Assembly: GCF_015832195.1 (NCBI RefSeq)
Contig: NC_052027.1
Location: 8,242,149-8,306,148, forward strand
Direction: 5' to 3'
From: Motacilla alba alba
Lineage: Eukaryota > Chordata > Aves > Passeriformes > Motacillidae
DNA: 64,000 nucleotides
Shown here one piece after another: positions 10,901 to 21,398 of this stretch (the first letter of the stretch is position 1; every line of letters starts with the position of its first letter). Under the pieces are notes generated by a model. The model saw nothing but the letters and a program-made list of their open reading frames with translations. It did not search any database and had not been told where the DNA came from. The position numbers and the translations under genes were made by a program.

Positions 10901-13900
10901 CTCTCATCTGAGCAGTGGAAAATCCAGTGCTTCTCGTCCTGTTGATAATTGTGGAAAGAGGTGAAAGTTATGGAGAGGTGTGATGGTAAGTTTGGAGATC
11001 CTCCTTGCCAGACTTGATCTGTTGACCTCTTGCTGGTGACATGGACATTTCCTGGGTGGATAGCTTTGGCATTGACCTAGTATATTCCAATTCCCATAGT
11101 GCACCTTCTGCTTCCCTAGTTTAAGCTCTGTCGTGGTGCACTGTTTTGGACAGCAGAGTTTCTCCCTAGCCAACACCTTTGTGTGGATGCAAGTTACAGC
11201 CTTTGTCTGTGTTACACATCCACACACTCTCCCCCACTGCACAGTCCCCATCTCTTAGCCACAAACACACATTTTCCTGTATGGCATCTGCCTTCCCAGA
11301 TGTTTCTTCTTTTCTGGCATGCAACTGCTGGTTGTCAAGTGTCTGTCTGGGTCTTGGGACTGCAATGTAAGTCAGCATGGTTTCATGTTCAGTTATTCAG
11401 CTTTGAGCAATTTGTAGTGCTTTGCCCTTTCTAGGCTGGTTTTGTCAAAGGTCATCTTTGATTTTTCCAATAATTTATATCTCAAACTAGACCTGGTGTC
11501 TCTGAGACAGGCTTCCCAGAGTGTCTAAGAAAATGGTAATCCCTCTCCTGGCCAGTCATGTATTGTATTTAAACTGTTGTGTAATTGCAGCTAAAGGCTG
11601 TGGTAGTTTGTGTCTTGCTGCTGCAGCTTCTTGAAAGATTTGTTTCTGAGAATATCAGCTGCTCTCAAACTTTTAATGAAACTGTACAGTGTGTGTTTTT
11701 TCAACCTGCAAATTTCCAGCCCAATGTTCCTTACCATATTACTCTCAGTGCAGCCTGTGAAAGGGTTTCTGTATATTAAATCCAGTCCCTCTGATCTGAG
11801 CTATGCTGTGTAATTTCACTAATGTTGCAGTCAGATTCTCTAATGTACACTTAAGGTGATTAGAAAGAGTTTAGTGTTCTTTCTCTGTCTCTTACCCTCT
11901 TTATTTTTTCTGTCACTGTTACCCAAAGGAATTAAGAGTAGAAACTGTATGGAAACACTTCCCTTGTTACATCATTGCTTCACGTTGTCAAATTCCCTAT
12001 ATAATGTATTCAATACCCTGTAATTATTCCCACTGTAGCACTGGGAACACAGCTCTGGCAATTCTGATGCTCTGTTTCACCACTGAAGTAACATTAGTTT
12101 TGGATTTAATAGGACAGTATATCCAAGTTTAGTGTATCTCACAGTTTTACAGCATTGGCATTCAGTGTACTGAGATTATCCATTTTCAACTGCTGCATAT
12201 TAATGTTGGCTTTGTGTGTATGAACTTCTGTTTTATGAACATGCTGCAGTGCACTGGGCTGAAATTTGCAGATAGGCCTAACATAGCATTTTGGCTATGC
12301 AAGATAAAATTTGAGAGCACAGTAATAGCACAGCTTTCTGACAAGTGTAAATGCTGCTTGGAGAGAGTGCAGCAGAAAAGCTGAGGAGACAATCAGGAAG
12401 ATTTTTCCCAACCATTAGGGGAGATTGGAAAGAGAACTCCTAATCCTTGTGTCACACACTGTCGTTCTTGCTAGTTAAAAGAATTGCTGAGGACTCAGGT
12501 GTCTGTGAAAGCTCCTGCTCAGGCTGTGGTTTCAAAGTACAGGTGAATATTTAACCAAAATCCAATGGAACAATTATCCTGTGATATTGCTGTTCAAATG
12601 AATGCTGTAAATCCTTTTCAGCAGCAACCTGGTGGAGCCCAGTCTATGGGAGGGATGCATGGGTATCATTAGAGACAGCAGGATGGAAAGGGAATAAATG
12701 TCCCTTGGGTTTCCCCTTCAGCTCTATGCATTCCTAGGTTTCTTCACAATTTTTTTTCTCAGAAATTGCCTTTCACATGCGGCAACTGTTGCAGAATGCT
12801 GAGGAATCAAAGATTGACCAGGACTTTCAGTCTTGTAGAGTAAATGAGGACATCCTGGGTTCCACTAATTCCTGAAAATTGCATTGCTCTTCTTCCTAAG
12901 CCTACTGAACATAAGGTATGAAATGTGATATCCTGGGTAAATTACAAGTTTCAGGATTACATTTTATTTTATCTATATTCCTCCTCCTGCACCATAATTA
13001 CCATATTTTTCTTAGCTTCCCACACAAGAATATACCCAGTGAAGATTAAACACAGTGGGTTTTTTGGTCCTTGTACTGAAGATCTGCAGCCCTGCTCAGT
13101 GAGGTTTGGAAGCTCTGTAAGAGTTACTGTCAGTGAACTGGCTGCCCTTTACCTGAGGGTATCCAGATCCTTCTGTGTACAGTCCAAAGAGCACTTGAAA
13201 TTAAAGGCATTATAAAGATGCAATTTGCTACTTAGAAATCTAAGCATGCCCATAAAATCAATACAGTTTTATTTTTCAATCCATTGATAGTGTATCATTC
13301 TGGCTGTCTTTACTCCATCTGTGTTTCTCACTAATGGCTCTTTAGGGGCTCTACTACTGGGAAAAAAAAAAAGGAAAAAAAGGATAAAAAAGCAACATCT
13401 GTACCATCGCTCACCTTGTATTGATGCTGCCCTGACTTCCAGCCTAATGGCACACACATGACATCTTACCTACCTTTCTTGTACCCAAGTGGTCTTTGAC
13501 ATTTCTGAAGGTTTTCAGGCACTTTTCCTGCTGAGGTGAATTGCATTGCTTTGGGGTGAAAATAAAGCACCGAAAAAATAATTGTAAAATTTGATTGGCA
13601 GGGCTTCCTTTCACAATCCCCACATTTCCAACTCCTTCTCTGCAGGAAGCAACCATAAAGAACAATCTCTACCTGGTAGTTAAAGACTTAGAAGCTGTGT
13701 TTTTACCCTCACTGCAATTTCCAGTCCAGGTTGCTTTCTGGGATTTTCAAATCACATTGTGAGGGCTTAGATCACATTGGCTAAACTCAAGGATGTTCAG
13801 CTGCCACAACAGTTGATTTAACAATTTTTCAAATGTTTCCCTGATGCCAGTCTCCTACTAGAGAGAAAATGACATCTGTTCCTTATTAAATCTGTGCATT

Positions 13901-16515
13901 CCTTTTCCCTTTCTGTCAAAAGGTGATGTCTAACATTGGCCTGGTCAATGGATAAAGCTGTTTTTCTCTGTTTAGGTCACATACATGCTTTTACCTGGCG
14001 TTACAGAATGTCCTGGCACAGTTTCAAGCAGTACCCAAGGGCTGGACATCTGATAAACTTTGTTTGATGATTCCCAGCACATCAAGCTGGTCTTCCTAAT
14101 TTGATTTCTTCAGGGTTTGTGGTGCTCTTCCTTAGGAGCTTTAAAGCATGATTCAGTTTTTATTTCTTAAAGGAATGAGAAAACATAACTGTTCAAACTC
14201 AAGTGTTTTCTTAGAGAAAAGTAGCAGTTGCTAAAGAAGCACCCTCTGACTTTTAAATTTCAAATTACTTTGTGTCCAATTCTAGTGATAAGCTAGAGTA
14301 CAGATGTACAGAAGTTGAACACAAATATTTCTTTAATTGGCAACAGAATAATGTGTGCAATCATTTTTCTTTATTCTTTTTTATTCTATTTTATTCTTGA
14401 TTTTTTAAATTGAATAGTCAGTAGGTACAACTACTACTAAAAAAAGAATCTTTTATTGGGAAAATGAGCTGGGCCTGCAAAACATTCCAAGGGATAGGGT
14501 TAACACGGTGATGCTGTAACTCCTAAACAAACAAGAGGATGCCTCTGTGTTTTGGACAGAAACTATTGCTGGGTTAGTGACTAGCATTGGTATAGATTTA
14601 GAGCAGAAAATGCAGTTTAATACAGGTGGGTTTGGAAGCTGTGTGCTTGGAAAATATTTTATGCTTGGAATTGTGTGGAATGAATCAACCCATTGAATGG
14701 TGACTGGAGAATCTCTCACTGGGTGTTTGAGAAACTCAATTTCTCATCAGCCCTGGTATGTTTTTTAAAGTAAAGATCATGGCTTGTGAAAAGTTCTCAA
14801 AGTGTGGTGATGTCCAGAGACCTAGAAAAAGACATTTTGAAATGTGTAAACTCAAAGGGGAAACAGCGATTTCCCAATGCATATAAATAGCTGTAGACAT
14901 TAATTTTGTGAGAATCCTGGCAGTAAGGTCAAAAATAGTTTCTTAAAGTGTTTTGATTGTCCTCTAAGTTGTCAGTTCTGACAAAAGAAAAAGGCAGCTG
15001 GAAATGAGAGGAAACAAAAGCAGATCTTGTCTCAGCTCACAGTCATTAAAATGAAAGGCATGTATCCTGCAAGGGACTGCAGAGCTCTGCTCTTGCCTCG
15101 CAGGCTGCTGAGGGAAGGTGGGAGCAAACGGCACTAAGGAATGTTTATTCACTGCTGGCACAGGTAGCTCTCTGGAGGACTCCCTGTACAAGGTGTAAAA
15201 TTCCTAGCAATATGACCTTTCCTGAGGTCTTCACTGAGAATTCTTCAGATGAAAGCTCTAAAGGCAAAATAAATATATTAAAGCACTCTCCTAACAGAAG
15301 CATTTCTATACCTATTAAATCATCCTCTAAGTCCCCCAGGGCACCAGGGTTGGTGTACGTTACCACGTCTATCAGATGGGAGCATCTAAGGCCTTCAAAT
15401 GGTTTCTTCTTAAAGTAAATCTAGCTGAGTCATATATGCGTTTATAGAATCTTTGAGAGATATTTGTAGGTATGTTGAACATTTAATGGTTACAGAGGCT
15501 GCTTAGTATCTAAAGGCTGTATATTCAAGTTTTTTTTTTAAATTCCTTTGTATTAAATGGACTCTTGTGGGACAGTCTAGTGGAAATTGGGAAATCCAGT
15601 GTAGTAAATGCTTTTTAGCTTTGCATTTATTGTTAGTCAGAAAAGTTTGTAGATAAAATGAGTGCATTGCTCTGAGCTTTCGAATCTCCTTTCAGCCATG
15701 CAAGTACCTGCAGTAACACCCTGAAGGTGGTCCCTGTTTTGAAGTTAACAGAGGAGATCTGGGCTCATGAGCTCACAAGCTGTTATTTGCCCTTACTAAT
15801 GCCTGATTTCTCTGGCATCCGGGACTAGATCAGGGTTGCAAGTGAGCTCAGTTTGGGTCCTACAGAAATCCATGGAGGAGACTGCACCTTCACTTTGTGC
15901 CCCTTAACAACATAGCTTTTGTCCTTTGCACTGCTGCCAGATACCTGTGTTGTGCCTGAGGGCAGAAGGAAGCACTCATTTGAGCCAGAGGCACTTTCAA
16001 AAGGTCTACACAGGACATGCCTGAGGCTCCAGGCTCTCTGAGGACACAGGGAGAAAGAGAGGTCCTGCCCAGAGGAGCAGAACAAAAATTAGCAAAAGAA
16101 GTTCAAATATGTGTTGAGACTGAAATTGTTTAAATCACTGTCTGGGTCTCCTCAGAAAAGGGTATTCTGGGCAGCATTTCCATGTGTGCTCACACACAGA
16201 TCACAGTGAGAAAAGCACTGTCTGAGCACTCCTGAAAATGTAGCTCTTAGTCTTGTTTTGAAGTGTTTTCAAGAGCTGTGGGAATAGTTGGATGAATGTT
16301 TGAATCTCTTAAACAATAGAGGAGAGAAAGAAAAGGTTAAAAGCTGGACAGTCTTCCACCCCACTCTTCAGACAACCAAAGCTCTAAGAGTGCTGCACAA
16401 CCAATAACAAAATGGTAAGATTTTTCCTCAGCAGACGGTTCAGAACTCAATTTTAATTTAGTTCAGTTTCTTTAGTTTAGTTTGCACTTGCCTTTGGCCT
16501 GGCTTTTTGTTTTTG
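7943..16515. other. non-coding sequence with a few exon-like stretches
   Basis: No repeats of size and no gene I can name. Exon-like pieces: 7943-8091 (+) follows a strong acceptor (CTTTCTGTGTTACAG) and is open for 49 codons, but its donor (CAAG|GTGGCC) is weak. At about 10916-10987 (+) a strong acceptor and GATG|GTAAGT enclose about 73 bases, all three frames of which contain a stop, so at most it could be a non-coding exon. 13474-13548 (minus) is described under findings. The rest is plain unique sequence. Confidence 0.55.
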
Positions 16516-16533
16516 TTTTTTTTTTTTTTTTTT
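16516..16533. repeat. poly(T) tract
   Basis: Eighteen T bases after TTTTTGTTTTTG. Simple repeat. Confidence 0.9.
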
Positions 16534-16586
16534 CTGGTCTTTGTATGTTGACTGCAAACTCTGAAAGCAGGAGTTGTGCTTTTCTG

Positions 16587-17258
16587 TCATTTGGTGCCTG
16601 CCGTGGTGGTTTCAGCAGTGGGGTGGCATGGGAAGAATGGCAAGGAGCAGGGATTTAAATGTGGGATACAAAAGGTTTTACTTGCCTGCACTAGATGGTG
16701 TCCCACAGGTGAAGGACTGACAAATAAAGTGTTTTCCAGAAATTTTGACTTTCTTGGATTGATATTTTTTAACATCAATCCAAGGGTTGAAATCTGTATA
16801 GGTAAGTCCAAAAGCCATAAAATGATGAAATCTTTTTCCTTCCATAACACAAATAACAATATTAGACAACTCATTAAAATCAACTTGGCTGAGGAAAAAG
16901 AAAAAGGACTTGTGTGGTGGCTGGGTGGACCAAGGAGAGCAATTTTGTAATTTAAATATAAATCCTTGCAAATTGGGACTTGTGCTGGTAGCGATTGTGC
17001 AGCCTTGAGCACAAACTGGTTTTTTAACATAGCTGAGAGCAGTTGAACTAAGGGAGCAAGGTCAGAGTAGACTCCTTCTCTGGGTCTTTTCTTTTGATCA
17101 CTGAAAACCACCCAAGCACAGATGGGATGCATTCTATGTGCCTGAAAGCACCTGTATCCTAAATAATTAACATGACATTTACAAGGCTGTTTGCTTACTC
17201 TTTTCCTCTTTTTTTCTACTTTTTTCTTTTTACCAATTACTTCCAATAATGGTAGCAA
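16587..17258 (-). other. unusually long open frame, no recognised product
   Basis: The frame is open for 223 codons on the minus strand, with the first ATG some 40 codons in. The translation has a Lys/Arg-rich start, a hydrophobic stretch in the middle (LILMSCLILLFVLW) and no domain I know. A + strand frame at 16576-16950 is also open and meets a strong donor (ATAG|GTAAGTCC at 16801), so stop codons are scarce here on both strands. By rough reckoning a 223-codon frame is not expected by chance in 64 kb at this composition, but nothing else (start context, splice signals, poly(A)) supports a gene. Confidence 0.15.
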
Positions 17259-20200
17259 GTAGGTTTCTGCTCCTGACTGAGTTAGTGATTATAATGTCAA
17301 AGGGGCTTGTGTAATGTCTTCTGTGTCTTAATAAACCTGTCAGCTGAGGTTACATTGCTTTCTAATTTTCACCAGAGTAACATGCTGCTGCACAGCTGGG
17401 GAGAAATGGCAGACTCGGGAGCATTGTAGCCTGCTGTTGTATTTTATTATTAGATTGTGTCCTGATAAAACCGTACAAAGTGGTTAAGCTTTAAGTTTAC
17501 AGATTAATCCTACACTTTAGAAATCAGTCTGCTGCTGTCTTTGTGTGTCTGGTTTTGAGTGTTTGATCTGTACTGTCAGCCTTTTGCATCATTTTTCCTA
17601 GTTTCCTGGGCAATGCCTCATTTTAACATGCAGAATGTAAATTCTGTTTGCAGCAGGGACAAATAATTAGTAATCAATAATAATAGCAGCTAGGAAATCC
17701 TAATGAATTGCTGTGGAATATATATGTCTTGATTTGTCTGTGTGCGTGTGATGTTTTAGAGCAAACTAAAGCAAGAAGTTAGGGGAGGAGAATCCATAGC
17801 TCTGCAGATGGCTGGAAATAAAAGCATCTTATTGCTAAGGTGGATGCAGTGGGAGCATTAGATTAATGGCTGCACTGTGTGAGTTCAGTCCCTTATATTT
17901 ACTGTACATAATGATTTGCTTATAAGTAAGTGAGGCCTTGCAAACAGGTCTGCAGAGACAGTGCATTCAGATAATTGTGGTTTCTACCAGGCATTTCTCC
18001 CCTTTACTGAAATTTCCAGGAGATCAGGAGGGGCTGTTTGAAGGGTACCCAAGGCAGCTGTCTTCTGGGCTTCCTGTGCTGCTGCAAGAGTTCCATTCCT
18101 TCCCTAATCAGGATCCCCTGCCACTGGATATTTATTTCTTGTTTTAGTCTGTCTCCTTCTTTCCTTAAGCACAATCTTTGTTAATCCCTGGCTTGTTTTC
18201 CCCTCACTCTTGCACTTATGGGTTTCCTCTTTGTTTCCTCAAGCAGGATAAACTTGCCTGTCAGTGTCTCCTCTCCTGGGCACTGGGCCCACCCCATCCT
18301 CCACAACATGCATCATTTCCAAATTAGGATTTAATCAGCCACAGAAAAGATCAATGGTGCCTCTATCAGGAGAAGTGCAACTCTGAGTATATGACAAAGG
18401 TTGAAAGGACCTGGTCCAGCGTGCTGGACATGAATTCAGCCTGCAAAGGCGGCTGGATTCAACACTTCAGTTGATTTTGACAAACGTGAGAAATTTCTTT
18501 CCTCTTCTTCTCATTACATTTTCAAATTTGCATTTCACAGAGTTAATCAATTATTAAAAGTGCCTCAAAATCTTCACAAGACATATGGGGATTATTGGCA
18601 TCTGTGTGTTTAAGGAAGCAGGTATTTTACAGCATGAAAATAGCATATGCCTAAGGTTCTAATGTAACAATTTAGTTTTCGAGAGCTGCAGCAGCAACAC
18701 AAGTGCCTGTAACTCACCTACCATATGCTGTGGTGTGAGGGGACAGCAACAAACACGTTACATATCCTGTTTCTTTGCTGCAGCTAGCTAAAAGTGTGTA
18801 TTGAAATGAATTTGGGTGTTCAAAATGGAAAATAACATTAATTTAATTTTTTAAAAATAGAAACCAGAGTTTTAGTGGGCTGTGTTTAATATAGAAATGA
18901 AAACTGCCATGATGTGTCCTGAACAAGCTGGTTTCTGCTCAAAAGCATGGAGTCCAATGATGTCACCAGACTTCTGTACCTTGGTCACTAAAGCACCACT
19001 GGCAATTCCATCTGGAAGCCACTATTCCAGTTTCCATGTTTTTCAAGGGCTGTGAGTCTGCCAACATCGATCACAATTTAAAGCATTTGTCCTTTATTTA
19101 GTTAACAAGAAGGCACAGCTGTTTCCATCCTTCTCCCACCAATCCCTTTTGCAGCATAGCTGTCTCAGAGGACTGAGCTTACCTTGAGTCTCTCTACTCA
19201 TGTAGTTCTCCATATGTTTTGGGAAAGCATTTCCCCAAATACTTCCCAAGCATCTTTCTCCTAATTAAAAAATCCAGGGTATACCCTTAAGTAAGGTGTG
19301 AGCCAACCAGCATTTAGGATTTTATCTGATCTTAACGGGTTGCTTAAGACATTGAAGGCAAATTTGTCCACTTTTGCTTGAAGCCTGACTTTAAGGTAGA
19401 AATTTGTATTTTGGTAATTTGTTTTATGGCTACTTTCCTCCCAAGTCATATTTTAGAGAACATTAAAGCCATTGGCCCAAACGCACAAAGACTATAATCT
19501 TTCCCTTGGAGTAAAGCTGGCTGACAGGGCTGCTAATGTGTCACCTTCTAATAATCTGATAATTATAAATGATGCAAACAGGAGCGTGGGGTGGTGGAGC
19601 AGCAGCACGCACCAGGCAGTGCTGGCCTGATGATTGCAGCACAAAAGGGAGGGGGATTTGTAAGCTACAAGTCCAAAGGCCGTGCTTGAAACACCAGGGG
19701 CACGTTTAATTACCCTGCAAGGCACAGCCTGTCATGTTCCATTGCTATTGCAGGTGTATTATGGGAATAAGGTGTTATTTATACATCAGAGGACTTATTG
19801 TAAATTATATTCTGCCTTTTATGAATTTAGAAAAGAGGTTGAGTTTTGTCATCAAATCTGGTGTTCTGTTCTTCCAGAGGAAAAAAAAGTATAATTTGTA
19901 CTTTAATTAACATTTTTTTTTCTAGATTGCAGCCTGTTTTGCAACTAAGAGAGTGTTATTGGTTTGGAATTGATTTTGGTGTCATATGTTGTCATTTGAC
20001 AAAAAACAGTTTTACTAAGCTGTTTGACATTCGAACAGCTGGTAATGTCACTTTTGTTAATGTCTTTAACCACATTTTTAACAAAACAGCAGATGCTCAT
20101 CACAAAAGCCATTTTCCTCTTCCATCCAAATGTGTAAAATCAGCTAACTTACTGCTTCAATTAGAGCTGAACCTTCTAAACAAGGGAACTGGCCTGAAAA

Positions 20201-20776
20201 CAAGCAACCCTTTAAGGAATGCCCTTTAGGTGTGTATCTGGTTAACCTCTAAACCTAGGAAATACCTTTTTTGGAGAAATATGTTCTTCAGTACATAGGA
20301 CTGCTGCAAATGGTCCCCAGATTTGCTACCTCTGAACGCTGAAGGATCTGTTTCAGTGCTGAAATAGTCAGCAGTCATGGAAAGAATTTTTAACTGTGTA
20401 TATAGAGCTAAATGTTTTAACATCACAGAATATTTACAACTAAATAGTTGAGAAACTAAGAGGAGCTGTAGTCTGGGATTTTGTATTTGTCAGATTGTGC
20501 CATATGTAAAATTGTTTATGCTTATGAAATGTGACTGCATTTTGTTTGGTCACACAAAAGAGGATTTCCAGCCAGAGCTGCATGTCAGAGATGATTCTGA
20601 CAAGCAAGAATTTCCCCAGAACTTGATTCTTTCTTTTGGTGAGTGCAAATTTTATGCATATTTGATTTACAGTGAAAACAAAACTTAATATGCATTTAGC
20701 AAACACAGCACACATAGGTGATTCTTTATGTAATTCTTTGGAGTTTCTCAGACATCAAAAGCTCAATTTGGCTTTT
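17259..20776. other. non-coding sequence, partly AT-rich and repeat-free
   Basis: No gene recognised. The 17330-17890 part is free of repeats and carries clustered homeodomain-type cores (ATAATTAGTAATCAATAATAATAG near 17661-17685, not exact in extent), typical of conserved enhancers, but conservation cannot be judged here. A strong acceptor (ACATTTTTTTTCTAG) at 19925 opens a 102-codon frame to a stop at 20229; the product is unknown to me. Confidence 0.5.
20772..20776. repeat. left target-site duplication of the solo LTR
   Basis: CTTTT, identical to 21394-21398 immediately after the other LTR end. Confidence 0.75.
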
Positions 20777-20925
20777 TACTGGGGTTCAACCTGGCAGGCA
20801 GCTCAACACCACACAGGCACCCCCCCAACCCTATCCCCAACAGTAAGATGGGGGAGACAGCTAGAAGAAAAAAGGTAAAATCTGTGGGTTGAGATAAAGA
20901 GAGCTTAATAGGACAGGAAAGGGAA

Positions 20926-20983
20926 ATGATGATGATGATTACGATAATAATGATAATAATAATTGATGATGATGATAAAATAA
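20926..20983. repeat. ATG/ATA triplet run inside the LTR
   Basis: Mixed ATG and ATA triplets, corresponding to the TTATTATCATT-type run typical of this LTR family when read on the minus strand. Confidence 0.85.
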
Positions 20984-21190
20984 TTAGACTATACAAAACA
21001 AGGGATGCACAGTTCAATTGCTCACCACCCACTGACTGATGCCTGGCCAGTTACCAGGCAGCAGCCCCCAGCCAGCTTCCCCCAGCTCTGTGTGCTGAGC
21101 TGGGTGGCCTGGGATATCTCTTGGTTCACTTGGGATCAGCTGTCCCAGCTGGGTCCCCTGCCACCTCCCTGACCCACCCCAGCTTCCTCG

Positions 21191-21241
21191 ATGGGATGGG
21201 ATGGAATGGGATGGGATGGGATGGGATGGGATGGGATGGGG
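21191..21241. repeat. (ATGGG)n pentamer tandem repeat inside the LTR
   Basis: About ten head-to-tail ATGGG units with one ATGGA variant. On the minus strand it gives a spurious Pro-Ser-His-rich open frame. Confidence 0.95.
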
Positions 21242-21393
21242 ATCAGCAAAGGCCTCGACTCTGTGTGGGCACTGCCCAGCAATAACCACAACATCCCTGA
21301 GTTACCAACGTTATTCTCATCTTAAATCCAAAGCACTGCCCTGTACCAGATACTAGGAAGAAAATTAACTTTATCCCAGCAGAAACCAGGACA

Positions 21394-21398
21394 CTTTT
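21394..21398. repeat. right target-site duplication of the solo LTR
   Basis: CTTTT, matching 20772-20776. Confidence 0.75.

Larger units (their letters stand above)
20777..21393 (-). mobile_element. solo LTR of an avian endogenous retrovirus
   Basis: Read on the minus strand it begins TGTCCTGGTTTCTGCTGGGA and ends near GGTTGAACCCCAGTA. In between are landmarks of a very common bird LTR: GTTAATTTTCTTCCTAGTA near the 5' end, GGTGAGCAATTG followed by a CATCCCTTGTTTTGTATA stretch, a run of ATT/ATC triplets, and TTTATCTCAACCCAC. The flanking 5-mers match: CTTTT at 20772-20776 and at 21394-21398. A 5-bp target duplication is usual for ERVL-type insertions. No internal retroviral sequence lies on either side, so it is a solo LTR left by recombination between two LTRs. 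The expected terminal TG/CA has decayed to TA at the left end. It contains two expanded simple repeats, listed separately. Confidence 0.88.

Noticed and set aside
11585..11779. Frame resembling a signal peptide followed by N-glycosylation sites
   Set aside because: Starts at TTG rather than ATG, has no splice support, and ends after about 64 codons; likely coincidence.
20763..21289. Minus-strand open frames rich in Ile/Ser and in Pro-Ser-His repeats
   Set aside because: They lie within the solo LTR and come from its triplet and pentamer repeats.
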